From positions 1 to 24,340 of IMG/VR virus record IMGVR_UViG_3300031631_000025: a stretch of 24,340 nucleotides of DNA. One strand, written 5' to 3'. Numbering within the stretch: position 1 is the stretch's first letter; the number at the start of each line of letters is the position of its first letter. Origin of the DNA: a virus. A model generated the notes under the pieces. It searched no databases. It had not been told where the DNA came from and saw nothing but the letters and a program-made list of their open reading frames with translations. Shown one piece after another: positions 20,822 to 24,340 of the stretch. Position numbers and translations under genes: made by a program.

Positions 20822-21079
20822 TTAAATCTCAAATACATTTTCGCACATTTCATCTAATTCCTCTGCATTGTAGTACGTATTTAGACATCCAGCACATATC
20901 CTGATAGAATACCAATCTGAAACATCAATATCACCACATTTAGTAGTAAGATACAGTTTAGCATCCATAACATCACCACCGGCTCCGTTGTTGCAGTTGT
21001 CACAACCAAGATAGCTGAAATAATAACCATCAATTGTGTAAGGGACCATTATAGCGATTTCTTTACCGTTAATTTTCAT
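20822..21079 (-). CDS. Small zinc-binding-type protein, 85 aa
   Basis: The ATG at 21079 follows AAAGGAGATTAAAAG and overlaps the upstream gene by 11 bases. Two Cys pairs, CDNC (about residue 27) and CAGC (about 63), enclose a DAKLYLTTKCGDIDVSDWYS beta segment, consistent with a treble-clef or rubredoxin-like zinc site. The C-terminus is acidic. It forms a two-gene unit with the 310-aa protein. The function is unknown. Confidence 0.78.
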   Translation of the reverse strand: MKINGKEIAIMVPYTIDGYYFSYLGCDNCNNGAGGDVMDAKLYLTTKCGDIDVSDWYSIRICAGCLNTYYNAEELDEMCENVFEI

Positions 21080-22001
21080 CTTTTAATCTCCTTTTTATGT
21101 GAGATTGTATTTCATTTGAAAGATCTTCAAATTTGATTTTCTTGCCTAAATGTGGTCCAGGTTGTCCATATCCAAACATACTAACACCATTTGGACTGTT
21201 TGGATTATGAGATAGTCCCAAACATACGTTATGGTTCTGCCCTTCCTTTTCGTCAAGAACAACTGTATAACGATCAATTGATCTATCTTCATTATCGTAA
21301 ATACCTGTTATTTTTAAATTGTTTTCAATCTTCCTTAAATGTTTATCAGGATTTATATTTGAGACAATTGTTGTATAAAGGGTATCTTCTAAATAATCCT
21401 TCAGCCCAAAGAAACTTCTTCTTTTGTTTTCATCACAAATCAATCTTTGAAAATCAAACTGATCTGAATCAGGATCATAAAAAACAGTGAATTTAAAAGG
21501 CATATAACCATCATAACCACCCCATTCATCCATTGCATGGAAATAGTTTTTGAAGGTTACTTTTCCGTTTTTATGCTCAGTGTATTCCCATTCACAATCA
21601 ATTCCTGATCCATGTGGTAATTCTTCAATAAACAATTCAGGATCAATTTCTACATCTTTTAATTCTGTTACATCTTTTTTGATGTACAAAACAATTGATT
21701 GATTAGTGGATTTCTCAAACATAGAATAAACAATAAGGAATGATCTGTACCTGTAAATAACAGATTTAGATCCTAATGTTAAATAACTGGTAGAGCCATC
21801 ATGTCTTTTGAAACGTAGATTTCCCCCATTATTCTCCAGTACCCTTAATTCTTTTTCGATCATATATTTTTTAACATCTATCTTAGAAATATACTTTTCG
21901 ATCGTTTTTAATGGATTAATTTCATCAGTCCATAAAGAATTGAAAAAATAAATACCTTTTTTTGCTTCATTCATAAATTCTACTTTTGTGATCTTTTCCA
22001 T
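21069..22001 (-). CDS. Hypothetical protein, 310 aa
   Basis: The ATG at 22001 has AAGGAGGAATATT, a variant of the shared leader. The N-terminal 110 residues are a mixed alpha/beta region (RFKRHDGSTSYLTLGSKSVI). A middle part contains HAMDEWGGYDGYMPFKFTVF. The C-terminal 75 residues (TVVLDEKEGQNHNVCLGLSH, then GVSMFGYGQPGPHLGKKI and a helical end) resemble a small domain I associate with mobile-element proteins, in which LGLS-NP is followed by FS-W and HLGKKI-F-DLP. No catalytic motif is evident. It sits downstream of the 270-base structured noncoding region. Confidence 0.75.
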   Translation of the reverse strand: MEKITKVEFMNEAKKGIYFFNSLWTDEINPLKTIEKYISKIDVKKYMIEKELRVLENNGGNLRFKRHDGSTSYLTLGSKSVIYRYRSFLIVYSMFEKSTNQSIVLYIKKDVTELKDVEIDPELFIEELPHGSGIDCEWEYTEHKNGKVTFKNYFHAMDEWGGYDGYMPFKFTVFYDPDSDQFDFQRLICDENKRRSFFGLKDYLEDTLYTTIVSNINPDKHLRKIENNLKITGIYDNEDRSIDRYTVVLDEKEGQNHNVCLGLSHNPNSPNGVSMFGYGQPGPHLGKKIKFEDLSNEIQSHIKRRLKDEN

Positions 22002-22274
22002 AATATTCCTCCTTAGTTATTAGATTACTTAATTACTTCCTAAACGATTCAACATCCCGGTTCATGTAGATCCGTTATTGTCAAACCGTTAGGGAATTAA
22101 TTAAATTCCATCAGCATTGTTGTCACCTCGCAAACACCATAGTTCTTAGGGAAAATCAGTTGTACTCAACTGCCCTACCTTCTATTCTATAGTTGTATGT
22201 AATGATATACCGTCACTACTTACTGGTGGGACTTCTTATCTTTGGCATGGGTGTATACCTCATTGGTTTACCAT
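22002..22274. other. Noncoding region with hairpins, no ORF
   Basis: No frame longer than about ten codons with an SD occurs here on either strand. Contents visible by eye are the structured element at 22136-22193, a GGAATT/AATTCC hairpin at 22093-22109, and a direct repeat CCGTTA at 22072-22077 and 22086-22091. It separates the 30-aa gene from the 310-aa gene and could hold an RNA gene, a leader or a promoter. I could not find a clean pair of promoter boxes. Confidence 0.6.
22136..22193 (-). ncRNA. Candidate structured RNA element
   Basis: Three co-linear helices can pair. ACCATAG (22136-22142) pairs with CTATAGT (22187-22193; six Watson-Crick pairs and one mismatch that is a G-U wobble on the minus transcript). 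TAGGG (22147-22151) pairs with CCCTA (22173-22177). CAGTTG (22157-22162) pairs with CAACTG (22167-22172) around the 4-base loop TACT. The last two stems are continuous on one side with a 5-base bulge on the other. There is no U-tract, so a terminator is unlikely. It is not a tRNA because no T-arm is present. Confidence 0.45.
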
Positions 22275-22367
22275 CTAGTTTTTACGTTTCCTTTGCCATT
22301 TAGGAAGAGCTTCTTCTGATTCTTCAATGGATTCTTCAATAATATCATCTGGATTCATTTTGTCCAT
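22275..22367 (-). CDS. Small acidic-to-basic peptide, 30 aa
   Basis: The ATG at 22367 follows GTGGGGTAA. The peptide MDKMNPDDIIEESIEESEEA ends in LPKWQRKRKN, with an acidic helix followed by a basic tail. Such charge-segregated microproteins are common in phage accessory regions. Its length makes it uncertain, but it has an SD, codon use like its neighbours, and lies directly after another small gene. No function is known. Confidence 0.5.
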   Translation of the reverse strand: MDKMNPDDIIEESIEESEEALPKWQRKRKN

Positions 22368-22375
22368 TTACCCCA

Positions 22376-22480
22376 CTAACTCCTGTTACTTATATTAACT
22401 ATAATTGTTATGATCCCAACTACTATCAATATTACTGTTAATGCTATAAGCCCAATGATCATTTTAAATTTATCAAACAT
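22376..22480 (-). CDS. Single-span membrane peptide, 34 aa
   Basis: The ATG at 22480 is two bases after the stop of the 223-aa gene, so translation may be coupled; only GAG is available as an SD. The sequence starts MFDKFK and then has 24 uninterrupted hydrophobic residues (MIIGLIALTVILIVV then GIITIIV) and a polar tail NISNRS. That is a clear transmembrane helix, preceded by basic residues that predict an N-in topology. The role is unknown. Confidence 0.58.
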   Translation of the reverse strand: MFDKFKMIIGLIALTVILIVVGIITIIVNISNRS

Positions 22481-22482
22481 GA

Positions 22483-23154
22483 TTAATACTCAATATTTTG
22501 TACTTTGTCGAGTACAGTTTGGACCTCATTACAACATGATACCGCTATTCCATGGTTATAGAACTCAGTATAAACAAACACAGTAGTTGAGATAAACATA
22601 TGATAATCTAATTTATATTCATCAACAACTGAATTTACCCATTGCTGAGGTAAAGCAAAATCAAACGTGTATTTATCGAGTCCACAATCTTTTATAAGAT
22701 CAGCTTTGGTTCCTCTTTTATCACATATCACATCCCAATCAAATTTCAAATGGGCAATTTCCTCACCTACCTGTTGGTAGACAATGTTACTTCCATTAAA
22801 AATCTTTATGTTCAGGATATGATCATAGTTCTTGTCCCCTAACTTTCCTAACATCTTGTAAATCTTATTGTTAATGGTGATTTTATCTGTACTGTGGGCA
22901 ATTCCATCAGTATTCAGTTTTTCTCTTATTGTTAGTGCATTACTGTAATTTGGATTAGACTCATTTGAATCCATTATAGCTGAACTTAAGCAATACTTCA
23001 CATAATCAAATGCAAAACCATCAAAACTATCAGCATCTGCCCAAGGGTGACTTCCTTCACCATAATCATTAATAATCTGACAAAGTAAATTAACTTCACT
23101 GTCAGTCAAAAGATCACAAGATTTTACATCTTTTACACACTTTACACCTTTCAT
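22483..23154 (-). CDS. Hypothetical protein, 223 aa
   Basis: The ATG at 23154 follows the shared AAAGGAGAAATATT leader, whose upstream 20 bases are also identical to those of the gene at 23450-23665. The protein is alpha/beta with a start MKGVKCVKDVKSCDLLTDSE and a segment YGEGSHPWADADSFDGFAFD, then a second half containing KFDWDVICDKRGTKADLIKD and FALPQQWVNSVVDEY. Despite its length I recognise no domain and see no convincing catalytic motif. It lies in the accessory block next to small membrane peptides. Confidence 0.75.
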   Translation of the reverse strand: MKGVKCVKDVKSCDLLTDSEVNLLCQIINDYGEGSHPWADADSFDGFAFDYVKYCLSSAIMDSNESNPNYSNALTIREKLNTDGIAHSTDKITINNKIYKMLGKLGDKNYDHILNIKIFNGSNIVYQQVGEEIAHLKFDWDVICDKRGTKADLIKDCGLDKYTFDFALPQQWVNSVVDEYKLDYHMFISTTVFVYTEFYNHGIAVSCCNEVQTVLDKVQNIEY

Positions 23155-23252
23155 AATATTTCTCCTTTAGTTGTTAGTTGTTTTTCATTTATTAAACAAA
23201 CATGTATGAACTCAAACCTTAAAATTTTAGTTTAAATCCATACCTTAAGAGT

Positions 23253-23450
23253 TTAATCTACTATGCTATCATAAAACGCAAGAGCAGTGTCTTTTTGAAA
23301 GAAAACTTCAAATATACAAGGGTGTGATGTATAATCTTGTATGACCCACCATTTTACAGGCATCAGTTTTGAAAACTCACGATCAAACCTATTATCAGTT
23401 AATTTGTACACTTTACCATTGATGGTTTTTTGTTTTAATGTTTTGTTCAT
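23253..23450 (-). CDS. Hypothetical protein, 65 aa
   Basis: The start at 23450 overlaps the upstream stop in TAATG, so it is translationally coupled. The sequence MNKTLKQKTINGKVYKLTDN has an INGK-Y turn like the neighbouring proteins at 20099-20731 and 20822-21079. It continues with PVKWWVIQDYTSHPCIFEVF. It looks like a small beta-rich fold. No function is proposed. Confidence 0.7.
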   Translation of the reverse strand: MNKTLKQKTINGKVYKLTDNRFDREFSKLMPVKWWVIQDYTSHPCIFEVFFQKDTALAFYDSIVD

Positions 23451-23665
23451 TAGTCAATCCACGTCAAGCAAATACTTCCATTATTTATCTCAATGTAACC
23501 ATTATCAAAATGGTGGTCATATACACTATGTCCTTGTAAACATGCTTTTGTCTCAAATAAGATCTCAGCTTCTTCTGCATTTTTACATCTTGTAACAGTA
23601 TTAACAACATTATCTTTGATCACAATTACTAATGGTATTCTTACTTTTGTTAGTTCTAACTTCAT
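23450..23665 (-). CDS. Hypothetical protein, 71 aa, start shared with the hexapeptide-repeat gene
   Basis: The ATG at 23665 follows AAAGGAGAAATATT. The first eight codons, MKLELTKV, and their DNA match MKFELTKE of the unrelated gene at 20731, so leader and N-terminus were copied together. The rest (IPLVIVIKDNVVNTVTRCKN, a helical AEEAEILFETKACL, and a C-terminal NGYIEINNGSICLTW) suggests a small alpha/beta domain. No family is recognised. Confidence 0.72.
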   Translation of the reverse strand: MKLELTKVRIPLVIVIKDNVVNTVTRCKNAEEAEILFETKACLQGHSVYDHHFDNGYIEINNGSICLTWID

Positions 23666-23716
23666 AATATTTCTCCTTTAGTTGTTAGTTGTTTTTCATT
23701 TAAGGTTTTTCATTCC

Positions 23717-23807
23717 TTAATACTGAAAACAAACACGTTTCTCGTTAGTTTTTTATGCTTATTTTCAGTATTAAAGGTTTATAGTATGATATTATATACT
23801 ATAAACC
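23717..23807. promoter_or_regulatory. Two adjacent dyads in the intergenic region
   Basis: Dyad 1 has perfect 13-bp arms, TTAATACTGAAAA (23717-23729) and its complement (23762-23774), around 32 bases. Dyad 2 has perfect 12-bp arms, GGTTTATAGTAT (23776-23787) and ATACTATAAACC (23796-23807), around 8 bases. On the minus strand dyad 2 contains TATATAATATC, a -10-like sequence, as in copies 2 and 3 of the other dyad family. It lies 13 bases beyond the DUF932 gene's stop. A terminator is less likely as no U-run follows. Confidence 0.5.
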
Positions 23808-23819
23808 GATAACCTAATC

Positions 23820-24340
23820 TCATGCGGCGTTTTTGTATTCCTCTAAATTCTTTGTGATTTTCCACAAAGTTTGGTTAATCTCACGGTCCCTGTCAATGGA
23901 AACAATCTCACGTGTAACAGTTGGTCGCCCTTTTTCACTTTTTCCCTTCAAACCACCTTTAATGATGTTTTCCTGGATCACATTGTAAGTTTTCCACAGT
24001 GTAGGAGCAGAATCTTCCTTTCGTCGTATTTCAAGCAATTGTTCAGGATCAAAGGTTTGTAGATCATTATACAAACACTTTGTCGCTGCCTGAGTAAAGA
24101 TTCCACGTTCATTTGGGGTCAGTTCAATACTTTGCCAATCCTCAACAACAGCCCCAATTCCTTCACCAATTTTAATCATTTCCTGAGCATTCGTTACAAA
24201 CTTGTCTATATCGAATCCCAGGTGACGGTGTGTAAACTGTCCGAGCTTTTCCCCACAAATCAATCCATTCGAGCAAACAAAGGAAAAAGGTCCTAACATA
24301 GATTTAAATAAGGAACCAGAATCATGAGCATTGAACAGTA
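23820..24340 (-). CDS. DUF932-family phage/plasmid protein (5' end cut by window)
   Basis: The frame is open through the window edge, beyond the ATG at 24299, and reads LFNAHDSGSLFKSMLGPFSF then VCSNGLICGEKLG. N-x-HDGS-F-F-G-FR-VCSNGL is the hallmark of DUF932 (also annotated as phage/plasmid-like protein TIGR03299), so the true start is outside the window and the in-window ATG is internal. The remaining 150 residues are the helical C-terminal part, including ERGIFTQAATKCLYNDLQTF and ending in a tail rich in charged residues. DUF932 proteins are common next to phage replication genes; their biochemical function is not known to me. Confidence 0.85.
   Translation of the reverse strand, partial: LFNAHDSGSLFKSMLGPFSFVCSNGLICGEKLGQFTHRHLGFDIDKFVTNAQEMIKIGEGIGAVVEDWQSIELTPNERGIFTQAATKCLYNDLQTFDPEQLLEIRRKEDSAPTLWKTYNVIQENIIKGGLKGKSEKGRPTVTREIVSIDRDREINQTLWKITKNLEEYKNAA

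Noticed and set aside
22141-22200. tRNA-like stretch (GGTAGGGCAGTTG on the minus strand)
   Set aside because: It has a D-loop/anticodon-like look, but the anticodon loop would be of wrong size and no T-arm or acceptor pairing is present.
1-24340. Alternative genetic code (TAG or TGA reassigned)
   Set aside because: TAA, TAG and TGA all end convincing genes at ATGA or SD-linked junctions, and no conserved domain is interrupted by an in-frame stop.

Overview
The window looks like part of a tailed-bacteriophage genome: an AT-rich, tightly packed stretch in which every credible gene lies on the minus strand. Read the annotation from high to low coordinates for transcription order. Many junctions are ATGA or TAATG overlaps, most starts have a clear Shine-Dalgarno (SD) sequence (AAAGGAG, AGGAGG, GGGG), and TAA, TAG and TGA all serve as stops (standard bacterial code). 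Promoter candidates have TTGACA-like -35 boxes. This fits a low-GC bacterial host with strong SD use; the host cannot be named from the sequence. No virion, lysis, integrase or tRNA genes are visible.

Region 1 (24340 to about 18500) is an accessory block: a 5'-truncated DUF932-type protein, then mostly unrecognised small proteins, including a hexapeptide-repeat (left-handed beta-helix) protein. Six of its genes reuse nearly the same translation-initiation leader and three carry the same inverted repeat upstream. A roughly 270-base noncoding stretch (22002-22274) holds a strong hairpin structure.

Region 2 (about 18500 to 14392) holds an SF2 (UvsW/XPB-like) helicase and a DnaG-like primase with zinc finger and TOPRIM domains, interleaved with small unknown proteins, among them two paralogues sharing an SFDW-x2-TKEG-x2-FW motif.

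Region 3 (14391 to about 9500) begins with a good promoter and a potentially structured GC-rich leader RNA. An initiation module follows: a small protein, a winged-helix initiator whose gene contains iteron-like repeats next to an AT-rich stretch (lambda O/ori logic), a DnaC-like helicase loader, two small proteins, and a DnaB-like helicase with a Cys-containing insertion.

Region 4 (9473 to 2078) starts from another promoter and encodes an acidic-repeat protein, a DNA methyltransferase, two unknowns, a beta-clamp-like protein, a family A polymerase split into a UDG-exonuclease protein and a separate polymerase protein, and an AAA+ clamp loader. Together with regions 2 and 3 this is an almost self-sufficient replisome: initiator, loader, helicase, primase, clamp, clamp loader, polymerase and proofreading exonuclease.

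Region 5 (2018 to 1) holds small hypothetical genes, one apparently frameshifted zinc-ribbon gene whose 3' end is duplicated around a neighbouring gene, and the start of a coiled-coil protein that runs off the window, preceded by a palindromic promoter.
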